A stretch of DNA of 64,000 nt from Allobosea caraganae (GTDB lineage: Bacteria > Pseudomonadota > Alphaproteobacteria > Rhizobiales > Beijerinckiaceae). A program made the position numbers and the translations under genes. Each line of letters begins with the position of its first letter. Positions within the stretch are counted from its first letter, which is position 1. The notes under the pieces were generated by a model. That model saw nothing but the letters and a program-made list of their open reading frames with translations, had not been told where the DNA came from and made no database searches. Positions 1 through 8,662 of the stretch are shown here, piece after piece. Where the stretch lies: contig NZ_QQTO01000001.1 in assembly GCF_003351345.1 (NCBI RefSeq), forward strand, positions 365,740 through 429,739, given 5' to 3'.

Positions 1-1
1 C

Positions 2-640
2 ATGGACGCCGCCATGGTGGTCGAGGCCTCCGGCCTCTACAAATATCCCGACAAGGGCAACATGACCCGCGCCGAGATCGACATGACCATGAAGGTCCTG
101 ACCGAGGCGAAGAAGAGCGGCCAGTTCCGCGCCTTCTGGAAGGACTTCAACGAGAGCGTCAACCTGATGTCCTCGGGCGAGACGGTGATCCAGTCGATGT
201 GGTCGCCGGCCGTCACCGCCGTGCGCACCAAGGGCATCGCCTGCACCTTCCAGCCGCTGAAGGAGGGCTACCGCTCCTGGGCCTCGGGATTCTGCCTGTC
301 CAAGTCCGTCACCGGCCGCAAGGCCGAGCTCGCCTACGAGTTCGTCAACTGGTTCCTCTCCGGCTGGGCCGGCGCCTATCTCAACCGCCAGGGCTACTAC
401 TCGGCGGTGCTCCCCACCGCCAAGGCCAACATGGAGCCCTATGAATGGGCCTACTGGATGGAGGGCAAGCCGGCCGAGAAGGACATCAAGGCGCCCGATG
501 GTTCCCTGCTGGAGAAGGCCGGCGCCAGCCGCGACGGCGGCTCCTACGACGACCGCATGGGCAACGTCGCCTGCTGGAACGCGGTGATGGACGAGAACGA
601 CTACATGGTCCGCAAGTGGAACGAGTTCATCGCGGCGTGA
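2..640 (+). CDS. ABC transporter substrate-binding protein, spermidine/putrescine type (5' partial)
   Basis: This is the C-terminal ~212 residues of an extracellular solute-binding protein. The true start and signal peptide lie beyond the left edge, so the first ATG here is not the start. The stretch has the late PotD/PotF-like lobe: a tryptophan-rich region (SMWSPAVTAV), then SGFCLSKSV, then AYEFVNWFLSG followed by GYYSAVLP, typical of polyamine-type binding proteins. Two permease genes of the same class follow on the same strand at 822 and 1774, so it is probably the periplasmic receptor of that importer. The ligand cannot be read from sequence. A large palindromic element (662-767) separates it from the permease and could protect its mRNA so that the binding protein is made in excess. 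Confidence 0.85.
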   Translation: MDAAMVVEASGLYKYPDKGNMTRAEIDMTMKVLTEAKKSGQFRAFWKDFNESVNLMSSGETVIQSMWSPAVTAVRTKGIACTFQPLKEGYRSWASGFCLSKSVTGRKAELAYEFVNWFLSGWAGAYLNRQGYYSAVLPTAKANMEPYEWAYWMEGKPAEKDIKAPDGSLLEKAGASRDGGSYDDRMGNVACWNAVMDENDYMVRKWNEFIAA

Positions 641-661
641 ACCGCGTTTGACAGAACTCGA

Positions 662-767
662 CGTCATCCCGGCCGCAGCGCAGCGGAGCGCCGGGATCCA
701 TCGTAAGGCTCAGAACTCTACGATGGATCCCGGGACTGCGCGGCTTCGCCGCTTGCCCGGGATGACG
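662..767. repeat. Composite inverted repeat (REP/BIME-like) inside the ABC operon
   Basis: Nested inverted repeats. The outer arms are CGTCATCCCGG (662-672) and its complement at 757-767. The inner arms are CCGGGATCCATCGTA (691-705) and its complement at 719-733, with a 13-nt loop. RNA from here would fold into a long stable structure just after the binding-protein stop codon. The CGTCATCCCGG...CCGGGATGACG ends resemble REP elements widespread in Hyphomicrobiales. Family membership is inferred; the palindromes are seen directly. Confidence 0.85.
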
Positions 768-821
768 ATGCGGGTGTGACGAAGCGATCCGCTTTCCGAC
801 CGAGACGAGAACCAAACCGAG

Positions 822-1709
822 ATGCCCGCGACGAAAACCGCCTACGCGCCGCCGGCCTGGCTGCAGGCCTTGCCCTTCGCCGGGGTCTTCGCGCTGTTCT
901 TCGTCGTGCCGCTGCTCTTCGTCGTGATGGTCTCGTTCTGGGACTATAACGACTATTCGATCATCCCCAGCTTCACGACGCGCAGCTACGTCGAGACTTT
1001 CGAGGGCTGCTACGACCAGCTGCCCGAGCTCTGCACCATCCTGAGGACCTATCTCTCGACGGTGAAGTTCTGCCTGATCGTCTGGGCGCTGACGCTCGTG
1101 ATCGGCTTCACCATCGCCTATTTCCTGGCCTTCCACGTCCGCACCGTCACCATGCAGATGACGCTGGCGCTGGTCTGCACCATCCCGTTCTGGACCTCGA
1201 ACGTCATCCGGATGATCTCCTGGGTGCCGCTGCTCGGCCGCAACGGCCTCGTCAACAGCGCACTCATCAATGTCGGCCTGATCAACGAGCCGATCGAATG
1301 GCTGCTCTTCTCGCAATTCTCGGTGGTGCTCGCCTTCGTGCACCTGTTCACCTTCTTCATGGTGATCCCGATCTTCAATTCGATGGCGCGCATCGACAAG
1401 CGCCTGCTCGAGGCGGCCTATGACGCTGGCGCCAGCGGCTGGCAGACCCTCTGGAACGTCGTCATCCCGCTGGCCAAGCCCGGCATCGTCATCGGCTCGA
1501 TCTTCGTCGTCACCATCGTGATGGGCGATTTCATCACGGTCGGGGTCATGGGCGGCCAGCAGATCGCCTCGGCCGGCAAGATCATCGAAACCCGGCTGAA
1601 CGCGCTGCAATTCCCGCCGGCCGCGGCCAATGCGGTGATCCTGCTGGCGATCACGCTGCTGATCATCACGGCGCTCAACCGTTTCGTCGATATTCGGAAG
1701 GAGCTTTGA
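822..1709 (+). CDS. ABC transporter permease, PotB-like
   Basis: Integral membrane subunit of a polyamine-type importer, 295 residues, the usual length. It has an N-terminal membrane anchor (LPFAGVFALFFVVPLLF) and about six transmembrane segments. The cytoplasmic EAA loop that contacts the ATPase is visible as LLEAAYDAGASGWQTLWNVV, close to the family consensus. The ATG lies just after the palindromic spacer. The partner permease is at 1774 and the binding protein at 2-640; no ATPase gene follows, so it must be upstream of the window or elsewhere. The stop codon overlaps a second palindromic repeat (1708-1756). Confidence 0.9.
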   Translation: MPATKTAYAPPAWLQALPFAGVFALFFVVPLLFVVMVSFWDYNDYSIIPSFTTRSYVETFEGCYDQLPELCTILRTYLSTVKFCLIVWALTLVIGFTIAYFLAFHVRTVTMQMTLALVCTIPFWTSNVIRMISWVPLLGRNGLVNSALINVGLINEPIEWLLFSQFSVVLAFVHLFTFFMVIPIFNSMARIDKRLLEAAYDAGASGWQTLWNVVIPLAKPGIVIGSIFVVTIVMGDFITVGVMGGQQIASAGKIIETRLNALQFPPAAANAVILLAITLLIITALNRFVDIRKEL

Positions 1710-1756
1710 GCATGATGCCCAAAAGTGGGAGCCGGTTTTCGGACGACATCATGCTC
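1708..1756. repeat. Short palindromic repeat overlapping the permease stop codon
   Basis: GAGCATGATG (1708-1717) pairs with CATCATGCTC (1747-1756). The core AAAAGTGGGAGCCGGTTTTC resembles the second hairpin of the three longer repeats at 20403, 39143 and 55206. The permease TGA (1707-1709) overlaps the element, so the repeat abuts or contributes the stop codon. Confidence 0.75.
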
Positions 1757-1773
1757 CAGAGGGGGCCTTAGCC

Positions 1774-2664
1774 ATGCGCGAGGGCCGTCCCGCCTCGTTC
1801 TACTGGCTCGCCGCCTTCTTCTGCCTGTTCCTGCTCTTCCTGTACGGGCCGATGATCGCGATCTTCGCGCTCTCCTTCCAGGGGCCGACCGGCGGCATGA
1901 CCTTCCCGATGAACGGGATTTCCTTGCACTGGTTCGGCCGGCTCTGGAGCGGCGGCGGCATCGTCGACATCAAGTCGGCCTTCTGGCGCTCGCTCCAACT
2001 CGGCCTCACCGTGATGGTCATCACCATGGTCTTCTCGGTGCTGGCCGGCCTCGCCTTCCGCAAGCGCTTCATCGGCCAGAACCTGCTGTTCTATGTGACC
2101 ATCGCCAGCCTGATCGTGCCCTCGATCGTGACCTCGCTCGGCATCGCCCTGCAGTTCCGGCTCTTCGACGAGGTGGTGAAGGCCTATGCGCCGGGCTTCA
2201 TCGCCGACACCTACTCGACCGCGATGGGCATCTTCACCTCGGGCCTGGGCGCGCACCTGACCTGGGCGCTGCCCTTCGGCCTGCTGATCATGTTCGCGAT
2301 CTTCAACCGCTTCGACGGCAGGCTGGAGGAAGCCGCGCGCGACCAGGGCGCCACGCCCTGGCAGACCTTCTTCCACGTCATCCTGCCGGTGATCCTGCCC
2401 TCGCTGATCGGCGTCGGGCTCTTCGGCTTCACCCTGTCCTGGGACGAGATCGCCCGCTCCTCGCAAGCGATCGGCGAGAAGAACACGCTGCCGCTCGAAT
2501 TGCAGGCCCTGACCTCGACCGTGACGACGCCAGAAATCTACGCGCTCGGCACCGTGACGACCGGCGTCTCGTTCCTGGTGATCGGCCTGGCGCTGGCGGG
2601 GATCCTGTTCCTGCGCGCCCGGCAGGCGCGCCATGGCTCCGATGCCGGCAAGGGGCTGAGTTAG
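1774..2664 (+). CDS. ABC transporter permease, PotC-like
   Basis: Second membrane subunit of the polyamine-type importer, 296 residues. The N-terminal transmembrane segment (FYWLAAFFCLFLLFLYGPMIAIFALSF) and the EAA loop (LEEAARDQGATPWQTFFHVI) are clear. It pairs with the PotB-like protein to form the heterodimeric channel. The start ATG follows a purine-rich stretch (AGAGGGGGCC). The 64-nt gap from the first permease is almost wholly filled by the palindromic repeat, so both are probably on one transcript. Confidence 0.9.
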   Translation: MREGRPASFYWLAAFFCLFLLFLYGPMIAIFALSFQGPTGGMTFPMNGISLHWFGRLWSGGGIVDIKSAFWRSLQLGLTVMVITMVFSVLAGLAFRKRFIGQNLLFYVTIASLIVPSIVTSLGIALQFRLFDEVVKAYAPGFIADTYSTAMGIFTSGLGAHLTWALPFGLLIMFAIFNRFDGRLEEAARDQGATPWQTFFHVILPVILPSLIGVGLFGFTLSWDEIARSSQAIGEKNTLPLELQALTSTVTTPEIYALGTVTTGVSFLVIGLALAGILFLRARQARHGSDAGKGLS

Positions 2665-2768
2665 CCTCCGATCATGCCCGCTTGATACCGGGACCATGTC
2701 TGCGCGGCACTATCGCATCGACTGCGGCTTCCTATAGTCGTCGCGATCGGGCGGGAGAGAGCACAGGC

Positions 2769-3746
2769 ATGCGCGTTGCAATCGTTGGGGCAGGGGCGGT
2801 CGGCGGGGTCGTCGCCTGGCACATGGCCCAGGCCGGGCAGAAGCCCGTCATCATCGCCCGGCCGCAGACAGCGGCGCTGCTTTCGGCCGAGGGCCTGACC
2901 CTGCAGGCGCCGTCCGTGGCCGCGCAGACGCTGGCCGTGCAGGCGACGGCCGATGCGGCCTCCGCCGGCATCCAGGACCTCGTCATCGTCGGCTTCAAGG
3001 CGCAGGACTGGGAAGGCGGGCTCGACCTCGTCAGGCCGCTCGTCGGGCCGTCCACCATCGTGCTGCCGATGCTGAACGGCATCCCCTGGTGGTATCTCGA
3101 CGGGCTCGGTCCCCAGTTCGGCGACCGGACGCTTCAGGCGGTCGATGCGAACGGCGCGATCGACGCTGCCATCTCCGCCGGGCAGATCCTGGGCTGCGTC
3201 GTCTATATCGGCGCCAACCGGCCCGCGCCGAACGTCGTCACCTGGAACGGCAGGAAGCGCCTGATCATCGGCGAGCCTCTGGCGGCGCAGGGCGGCAGGC
3301 TCGCGGAGGTCGTGGCCTTCCTGAAGGCGGGCGGCATCGATGCCGAGCAGAGCGACGATATCCGCCTGGAGGTCTGGCTGAAGCTGCTCGGGAACGCGGC
3401 CTATAACCCGATCTCGGCGGTGACCGGGGCGGCGATCGACAAGATCGCCGACGACCCCGCGACCAGGGCGGTGGCCAAGGCGATCATGGCGGAGTGCGTC
3501 GCTGTCGCCGGTGCGCTCGGTGTCGCCGGCCTGCCGGACCTGGAAGTCCGCCTGCAGGTGCCCCCGACCCTGATCGGCGTGAAGACCTCGATGCTGCAGG
3601 ACATGGAGGCGGGCCGGCCGCTCGAGCTCGGCGCGATCGTCGCGGCGGTGGCGGAGCTCGGTCGCCGGACCGGCGTGCCGACCCCGACGATCGAATGCGT
3701 CGGCGCGCTGGCCGCAAGCGCCTGGCGGCAGCGCTGGGGCGGGTGA
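2769..3746 (+). CDS. 2-dehydropantoate 2-reductase family (PanE/ApbA) oxidoreductase
   Basis: 325 residues. An N-terminal Rossmann motif (VAIVGAGAVGGVVAW) gives the NADP site, and the C-terminal ketopantoate reductase helical domain carries LEVWLKLLGNAAYNPISA, where the Lys corresponds to the family catalytic lysine. The ATG at 2769 was chosen because the Rossmann strand begins right after it; an in-frame extension upstream has no homologous look. It sits about 100 nt after the polyamine-type permease. Members of this family outside pantothenate synthesis often reduce other 2-keto acids in catabolic operons, so a role in CoA synthesis is not assured. Confidence 0.85.
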   Translation: MRVAIVGAGAVGGVVAWHMAQAGQKPVIIARPQTAALLSAEGLTLQAPSVAAQTLAVQATADAASAGIQDLVIVGFKAQDWEGGLDLVRPLVGPSTIVLPMLNGIPWWYLDGLGPQFGDRTLQAVDANGAIDAAISAGQILGCVVYIGANRPAPNVVTWNGRKRLIIGEPLAAQGGRLAEVVAFLKAGGIDAEQSDDIRLEVWLKLLGNAAYNPISAVTGAAIDKIADDPATRAVAKAIMAECVAVAGALGVAGLPDLEVRLQVPPTLIGVKTSMLQDMEAGRPLELGAIVAAVAELGRRTGVPTPTIECVGALAASAWRQRWGG

Positions 3747-3850
3747 CGCGCTGCCGCTGCCGCAGCGTCGCTCCATCCGTGCCCAAGCGCTCGGCGAGGA
3801 GATTCGTGCCCGGATCGTAGGAATCGCAAAGAATCCTTCCCTTCTACGTT

Positions 3851-3866
3851 GTTCTTTAAAAAGAAC
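3851..3866. promoter_or_regulatory. Putative operator, perfect inverted repeat GTTCTTT-AA-AAAGAAC
   Basis: Perfect 7-bp arms with a 2-bp spacer, 90 nt upstream of the sulfonate-type binding protein. The flanks (TGTTCT, AAAAAGAACATT) match the IclR-family operator-like site at 63797-63826. A TTGACA hexamer follows at 3874-3879 but I see no convincing -10 after it. The operator role is inferred. Confidence 0.5.
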
Positions 3867-3940
3867 ATTCTATTTGACATAGAGAACGATACGGGAGGAA
3901 GATTTCGGCTCGCATTGGGCGACGCAGCCGAGGCTCCGAC

Positions 3941-4990
3941 ATGCCATTCCTCCATTCCGGACAGTTCAACAGGGCGCGCCGCAACGCGATGGGTTTGCTG
4001 GCGGCGACGCTTGCGCAGCTGTCCTTGCTCGGCCTGTCCGCTGGGCCAGGCCTTGCGCAGCCTGCCCTTCCGACCCAGGTCCCGAAGGGGACCAAGCTGG
4101 TCGCCGCCGATCAGAACGAGGCCTTGCAGACCTTGATGCGGGCCTCCGGCGCACAGGACAAGCTGTCCAGCACCGTCACCTATGCCAATTTCCTTGGCGG
4201 GCCCGCGATCCTCGAGGCTTTCCGCGCCGGCGCGCTCGATCTCGCCTCCGTCGGCAATACGCCGCCGATCCAGGCTCATGCCGCCGGCGAGCGCGTCCTC
4301 ATCGTCGCCGCGCGCGTCTCCTCGGAGACGGATTACTTCTTCGCCGCCCGTCCCGGCCTCAAGCTCGCGACGCTGGAGGATTTGCGCGGCAAGAGCATCA
4401 CTTATGGCGAGGGCACCGGGCGCCAGCCCTTCGTCCTGAATGCGCTGAAACTCGCGGGCCTGACCAAGAAGGACGTCAAGCTCGTTCCGCTTCGCGCCGG
4501 CGACTTTCCCGATGCCGTCCGCACCGGGCAGGTCGATGTTGCCGCGCTGAACGAGCCCCATTTCTCGCGCTACCTCGCCGATTTCGCCGATCGCGGCGCC
4601 AGCGCCCTGCCCAGCGAGCAGAACCGGCGCCTGCCGAAGAGCTTGAGCTATCTCTATGCCAGCCAGAAGGCGCTCGACGACCCGGCGAAGGCGGCCGCGA
4701 TCCGCGAGTTCGTGGCGAACTGGATCGACGCCAACCGCTGGTCGCGCAGCAACGCCGATGCCTGGATCGACTCCTATTACGTCAAGCGCCAGAACCTGAA
4801 GCCGGCGGATGCGCGCAAGATCGTGGAATCCGAGGGCGACTTCTCCTTCCCCCTGCTGTCGAGCCTGATCCCGAAGCAGCAATCGCTGATCGATGTGATC
4901 TTCGAGGCCGGCGACCTGCCCAAGCGCCTGGACGCGCGTGAGGAATTCGATCTGCGCTTCGACGACGTCATCGGCAGCAAGACCAACTGA
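3941..4990 (+). CDS. ABC transporter substrate-binding protein, aliphatic sulfonate/nitrate (SsuA-like) type
   Basis: 349 residues. The N-terminus has a basic region (FNRARRN), a hydrophobic stretch and a likely cleavage after GLAQ, so it is exported. An in-frame ATG at 3989 is an alternative start that would still leave most of the signal peptide. The mature part has the SsuA-like features LEAFRAGALDLASVGNTPPIQAH and LEDLRGKSITYGEGTGRQPFVL. It heads an operon with a permease, an ATPase and a flavin monooxygenase, all within a few nucleotides of each other. That set argues for uptake of an organosulfur compound for sulfur supply. Confidence 0.88.
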   Translation: MPFLHSGQFNRARRNAMGLLAATLAQLSLLGLSAGPGLAQPALPTQVPKGTKLVAADQNEALQTLMRASGAQDKLSSTVTYANFLGGPAILEAFRAGALDLASVGNTPPIQAHAAGERVLIVAARVSSETDYFFAARPGLKLATLEDLRGKSITYGEGTGRQPFVLNALKLAGLTKKDVKLVPLRAGDFPDAVRTGQVDVAALNEPHFSRYLADFADRGASALPSEQNRRLPKSLSYLYASQKALDDPAKAAAIREFVANWIDANRWSRSNADAWIDSYYVKRQNLKPADARKIVESEGDFSFPLLSSLIPKQQSLIDVIFEAGDLPKRLDAREEFDLRFDDVIGSKTN

Positions 4991-4999
4991 GCTGCAGCC

Positions 5000-5881
5000 A
5001 TGACCGACACAGCCGGCAGCAACGTCTACTCGCCCTATCTTCCGCAGCGGGGTCATGAGAGTGAGCCGAGGCCCGGCGCGCCGGCTGGAGCGCTGGCGCG
5101 CAAGCCCTCGCGGCTCGCGTTCGGGCGGCTGCCGCGCGGCGGCATCCTGTTCGGGCCGGTGCTGCTGATCCTGGTCTGGGAATTCGCCTCGGCCATCGGC
5201 TGGCTCTCGCCAAAATTCCTCGCGGCGCCGTCGACGGCGCTCGTGACCGGCTACGACCTTCTGGTCTCCGGCACGCTTGCCGAACATTTCCTCGCCTCGG
5301 CCAAGCGGGCCTATCTCGGCCTCGGCATCGGCGTCGCCATCGGACTCGCGCTGGCGCTCGCAGCGGGGCTCAGCCGCATCGGCGAGGCCTCCATCGACGG
5401 GCTCGTCCAGATCAAGCGCGCGGTGCCGACGCTGGCCCTGATCCCCCTCGCGATCCTTTGGCTCGGCATCGGCGAGGTCATGAAGATCGCGCTGATCGCG
5501 TCGAGCGTGATGGTGCCGATCTACATCAACACCCACGCCGCCCTGCGCGGCATCGACCTGCGCCATGTCGAGCTTGCCCGCAGCGTCGGCATCACAAGGT
5601 CCGAGTTCCTGCGCGAGGTGGCGTCGCCGGGCGCCTTGCCGGGCTTCTTCACCGGCTTGCGGCTGGCCGTCACCACCTGCTGGACCGCGCTCGTCGTGCT
5701 GGAGCAGATCAACACCAGCGAAGGCATCGGCTACCTGATGAACCGGGCGCGCGACTACGGCCAGACCGACATCATCGTGGTGGGCCTCGCGATCTATGCC
5801 GCGCTCGGTCTCGGCTCCGATCTCGCCGTCCGCTTCTGGGAGCGCAGGGCGCTGGGCTACCGCAAGGCGCTCAACTCGTGA
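5000..5881 (+). CDS. ABC transporter permease, SsuC-like
   Basis: 293 residues. About 45 cytoplasmic residues precede the first membrane segment (ILFGPVLLILVWEFASAIGW). The BPD_transp_1 region includes VPTLALIPLAILWLGIGE and an EAA-type loop (HVELARSVGITRSEFLREVA). It lies 9 nt after the binding-protein stop and overlaps the ATPase start by 4 nt (GTGA), so the three are translationally coupled. Confidence 0.9.
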   Translation: MTDTAGSNVYSPYLPQRGHESEPRPGAPAGALARKPSRLAFGRLPRGGILFGPVLLILVWEFASAIGWLSPKFLAAPSTALVTGYDLLVSGTLAEHFLASAKRAYLGLGIGVAIGLALALAAGLSRIGEASIDGLVQIKRAVPTLALIPLAILWLGIGEVMKIALIASSVMVPIYINTHAALRGIDLRHVELARSVGITRSEFLREVASPGALPGFFTGLRLAVTTCWTALVVLEQINTSEGIGYLMNRARDYGQTDIIVVGLAIYAALGLGSDLAVRFWERRALGYRKALNS

Positions 5882-6627
5882 ACGCGCTCGCACAGCCCCT
5901 GAACCTGCCGCCGGAGCGCGCCGGCACCGAAGTCCGCCTGCGCGGCGTGACGCGCAGCTTCTCCGGCCGCACGGTCCTGCGCGACGTCACGCTCGACTTC
6001 GCGCCGGGCGAGTTCGTGGCGCTGATCGGCAAGAGCGGCTCGGGCAAGAGCACGCTGCTGCGCGCGATCGCCGGCCTCGACGACGGCGTCGATGGCTCCG
6101 GCACGATCGCGGTTCCCGACGACCGCTCCGTGCTGTTCCAGGATTCGCGCCTGCTGCCGTGGAAGACCGTGCTGCGCAACGTCGTCTTCGGTTTCCGCGC
6201 CCCCGATGCCGAGGCGCGCGGCCGGCGGGCGATTGCCGATGTCGGCCTTGCCGGGCGCGAGGATGCCTGGCCCAACGCACTTTCGGGCGGCGAGCAGCAG
6301 CGCGTCGCGCTGGCGCGCTCGCTCGTGCGCCAGCCCCGCCTGCTCCTCGCCGACGAACCGTTCGGCGCGCTCGATGCGTTGACGCGGATCAGGATGCACG
6401 GGCTGCTGTTCGATCTCATCCGCCAGCGCAGGCCGACCGTCCTGCTCGTCACCCATGATGTCGACGAGGCGATCAAGCTCGCCGACCGCGTGCTGGTCAT
6501 GGATGACGGCCGCATCGTGCTCGACCGCCATGTCGGCCTGCCGCATCCGCGCCCGAAATCGGACGCCCGCTTCGAGGCGCTGCGGACCAGCCTCCTCGCC
6601 GCTCTCGGCGTCTCCGACGACGTCTGA
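5878..6627 (+). CDS. ABC transporter ATP-binding protein, SsuB-like
   Basis: 249 residues from a GTG start that overlaps the permease stop in the arrangement GTGA. Seen directly: Walker A GKSGSGKST, Q-loop VLFQDSRLLPWKTV, signature LSGGEQQRVALAR, Walker B LLLADEP and the switch histidine VTHDVDEA. The DSRLLPWKTV form is typical of the nitrate/sulfonate/taurine importers. The longer open frame that begins near 5458 is only read-through in the permease. Confidence 0.92.
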   Translation: MNALAQPLNLPPERAGTEVRLRGVTRSFSGRTVLRDVTLDFAPGEFVALIGKSGSGKSTLLRAIAGLDDGVDGSGTIAVPDDRSVLFQDSRLLPWKTVLRNVVFGFRAPDAEARGRRAIADVGLAGREDAWPNALSGGEQQRVALARSLVRQPRLLLADEPFGALDALTRIRMHGLLFDLIRQRRPTVLLVTHDVDEAIKLADRVLVMDDGRIVLDRHVGLPHPRPKSDARFEALRTSLLAALGVSDDV

Positions 6628-6662
6628 AACCAGATCCGACCCCGCAGCCGAAGGCTCGTGCC

Positions 6663-8018
6663 ATGACCCGCGAACTGCATCTCAACCTGTTCATCTCCGG
6701 CCGCGGCCACCACGAGACCGCCTGGCGGCATGACGGCTCGGCCCGCCGCGCGCTGACCGACATCGCCCACTACCGCGATCTCGCGCTGGCGGCTGAGGCG
6801 GCGAAGTTCGACTCGGTCTTCTTCGCCGACCAGCTGGCGCTGGGAGACGAGGTCGAGCATGCGGCGAGGGGCGATCTGGAGCCGATCACGCTGCTTGCGG
6901 CGCTCGCCACGCTCACCGAGCGGATCGGGCTGATCGCGACGGCCTCGACGACCTATAGCGAGCCCTACAATCTGGCGCGCCAGTTCGCCTCGCTCGACCA
7001 TATCAGCGGCGGCCGCATCGGCTGGAACATCGTCACCTCCTGGGTGCCGGCGGCCGCGGCCAATTTCAGCCTGGAGCGGCAGCACGAGCATGCGGAGCGC
7101 TATGCCCGCGCCTTCGAGTTCGTCGATGTCGTCTCGAAGCTCTGGGACAGCTGGGCGGCGGACGCCATCGCCGACGACCGCGAGAGCGGGCGCTATGCCG
7201 ACGCCGGCCGCGTCCGCAAGATCGGCCATCGCGGCGAGCATTTTCAGGTCGCGGGCGCGCTCAACGTGCCGCGCTCGCCGCAGGGCAGGCCCGTCTTCGT
7301 CCAGGCCGGGTCCTCGACGACGGGGCGCGGCTTTGCGGCGCGCTATGCCGAGGCGGTCTTCACCGCCCATCTCCAGAAGGAATCGGCGATCGAGTTCTAC
7401 TCCGACCTGAAGACCCAGACGCGTGCGCTGGGCCGGCGCGCCGACCAGATCGTCGTCCTGCCGGGGATCAGCGCCGCGATCGGCTCGACCGAGGCCGAGG
7501 CGGCCCGGGTATGGGAGGAGCTGAACGAACTCTCCCATCCCAGCGTCGGCCTCGCCCGCCTGAAAAGCCGCTTCGGCGGCCACGACTTCTCGCATCTCAA
7601 GCTCGATCAGGTGCTGTCGGTCGACGATTTTCCGGATCCGTCGCTGGTCCAGGCCTCGCAGAGCCGGGCGCAGGCCATCACTGCGCTGGTGGCGCGCGAG
7701 CGCCCGACATTGCGCGCCTTGCTTCACGGCCTGGCCGGCGCGCGCGGGCACTTCACGGCAACCGGAACGCCCGAGCAGATCGCGGCCACGATCGAGGACT
7801 GGTTCGTCTCCGGCGCCGCCGACGGCTTCAACGTGATGCCGCCGATCCTGCCGACGCAATTCGCGATCTTCGCCGAGCATGTCGTGCCGATCCTGCGCAA
7901 GCGCGGCCTGTTCAGGAGCGAGTATGCCGACCAGACCCTGCGCGAGCGCTACGGGCTGGATCCGGTCGCCAGCGCGTTCTTCGATGCGGACGAAACCTAC
8001 CGCCAGCGTTCCGCCTGA
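6663..8018 (+). CDS. FMN-dependent monooxygenase of the NtaA/SnaA/DszA (luciferase-like) family
   Basis: 451 residues, the usual size for the large two-component flavin monooxygenases. Features include LNLFISGRGHHETAWRH at the N-terminus, FFADQLAL, the central GRIGWNIVTSW motif and PVFVQAGSSTTGRGFAARYAE, all characteristic of this family. It would use reduced FMN from a separate reductase to oxygenate a small organic substrate. Position directly downstream of an SsuABC-type importer points to oxidative release of sulfur, or sometimes nitrogen, from a transported compound. No flavin reductase gene is adjacent, so a shared reductase elsewhere is likely. Confidence 0.88.
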   Translation: MTRELHLNLFISGRGHHETAWRHDGSARRALTDIAHYRDLALAAEAAKFDSVFFADQLALGDEVEHAARGDLEPITLLAALATLTERIGLIATASTTYSEPYNLARQFASLDHISGGRIGWNIVTSWVPAAAANFSLERQHEHAERYARAFEFVDVVSKLWDSWAADAIADDRESGRYADAGRVRKIGHRGEHFQVAGALNVPRSPQGRPVFVQAGSSTTGRGFAARYAEAVFTAHLQKESAIEFYSDLKTQTRALGRRADQIVVLPGISAAIGSTEAEAARVWEELNELSHPSVGLARLKSRFGGHDFSHLKLDQVLSVDDFPDPSLVQASQSRAQAITALVARERPTLRALLHGLAGARGHFTATGTPEQIAATIEDWFVSGAADGFNVMPPILPTQFAIFAEHVVPILRKRGLFRSEYADQTLRERYGLDPVASAFFDADETYRQRSA

Positions 8019-8232
8019 CGGGTGGGGGGCCCCTTGCGGGAGGCCAGTGCCTATCGGCGGACGATCCGGCGGCTGCGTCGCATCTCCTGAAATCCTTGGC
8101 CGGCCAGTGTCCTGCGACCTGGCCGGATCGCCTGAGCGGCTGTCGGCACGCCAGGGCGACAGCCAGCTCGGATGTCGCCCAAATCCCTCGTTGCCCAAGC
8201 GCCGGCAATCAGCTATCCAGCGTGCACGGATT

Positions 8233-8309
8233 GCGCCCGTAGCTCAGCTGGATAGAGCGTTGCCCTCCGAAGGCAAAGGTCACACGTTCGAATCGTGTCG
8301 GGCGCGCCA
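8233..8309 (+). tRNA. tRNA-Arg (anticodon CCG), with encoded CCA
   Basis: Cloverleaf read by eye. The acceptor GCGCCCG (8233-8239) pairs with CGGGCGC (8299-8305), discriminator G, then CCA at 8307-8309. The anticodon stem TTGCC/GGCAA encloses the loop CTCCGAA, giving anticodon CCG. The T-arm contains GTTCGAATC. Length and conserved GTAGCTCAGC D-arm start are normal. Confidence 0.95.
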
Positions 8310-8662
8310 AATCCGCCGGGGATACTACGCCAGATTATGCTGGAACCGCCTCATTCCACCCTCGACCGCCGGAGCTACGCCGGTCGAAAAGGGTCGGGAA
8401 TCCGGCGTAGGAGATGCGACGGCATCGGGCGGTGAAAACGTTCGAATCGTTTCAGGCGGATTCGGCCGCTTCATGCCCATCAGGGTCATTCGCGTGCCAT
8501 GATTGACCTCCCGAAAGCGGACAACTCCTAAACGTCCTCGACTGGCGGAGGTCGGCTGGCAGCCCGGTCTACGCTGCTGCCTTGCCGAGGTCGTCGCAGC
8601 GCCCGCTCAGGCTCTAACGCAACGTGTCGAAGCTTGGACGCGTCCGTGCTACTTAACTTTTC
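8310..8662. other. Non-coding spacer downstream of tRNA-Arg, with T-arm duplication
   Basis: No convincing gene. The tRNA 3' segment ACGTTCGAATCGTGTCGGGCG (8284-8304) recurs with two mismatches at 8438-8458. This is the kind of direct repeat left by tRNA-targeted integration, or it may be a tRNA fragment. Short in-frame stretches here are continuations of shadows. Confidence 0.55.

Noticed and set aside
3401..5893. 830-residue open frame on the minus strand
   Set aside because: It is antisense to the PanE-like gene and the SsuA/SsuC-like genes, with Arg/Ala/Gly/Asp-rich composition typical of GC-rich antisense frames and no recognisable domain.
5871..8198. 775-residue open frame on the minus strand
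   Set aside because: Antisense to the SsuB-like and flavin monooxygenase genes; composition is that of a shadow.
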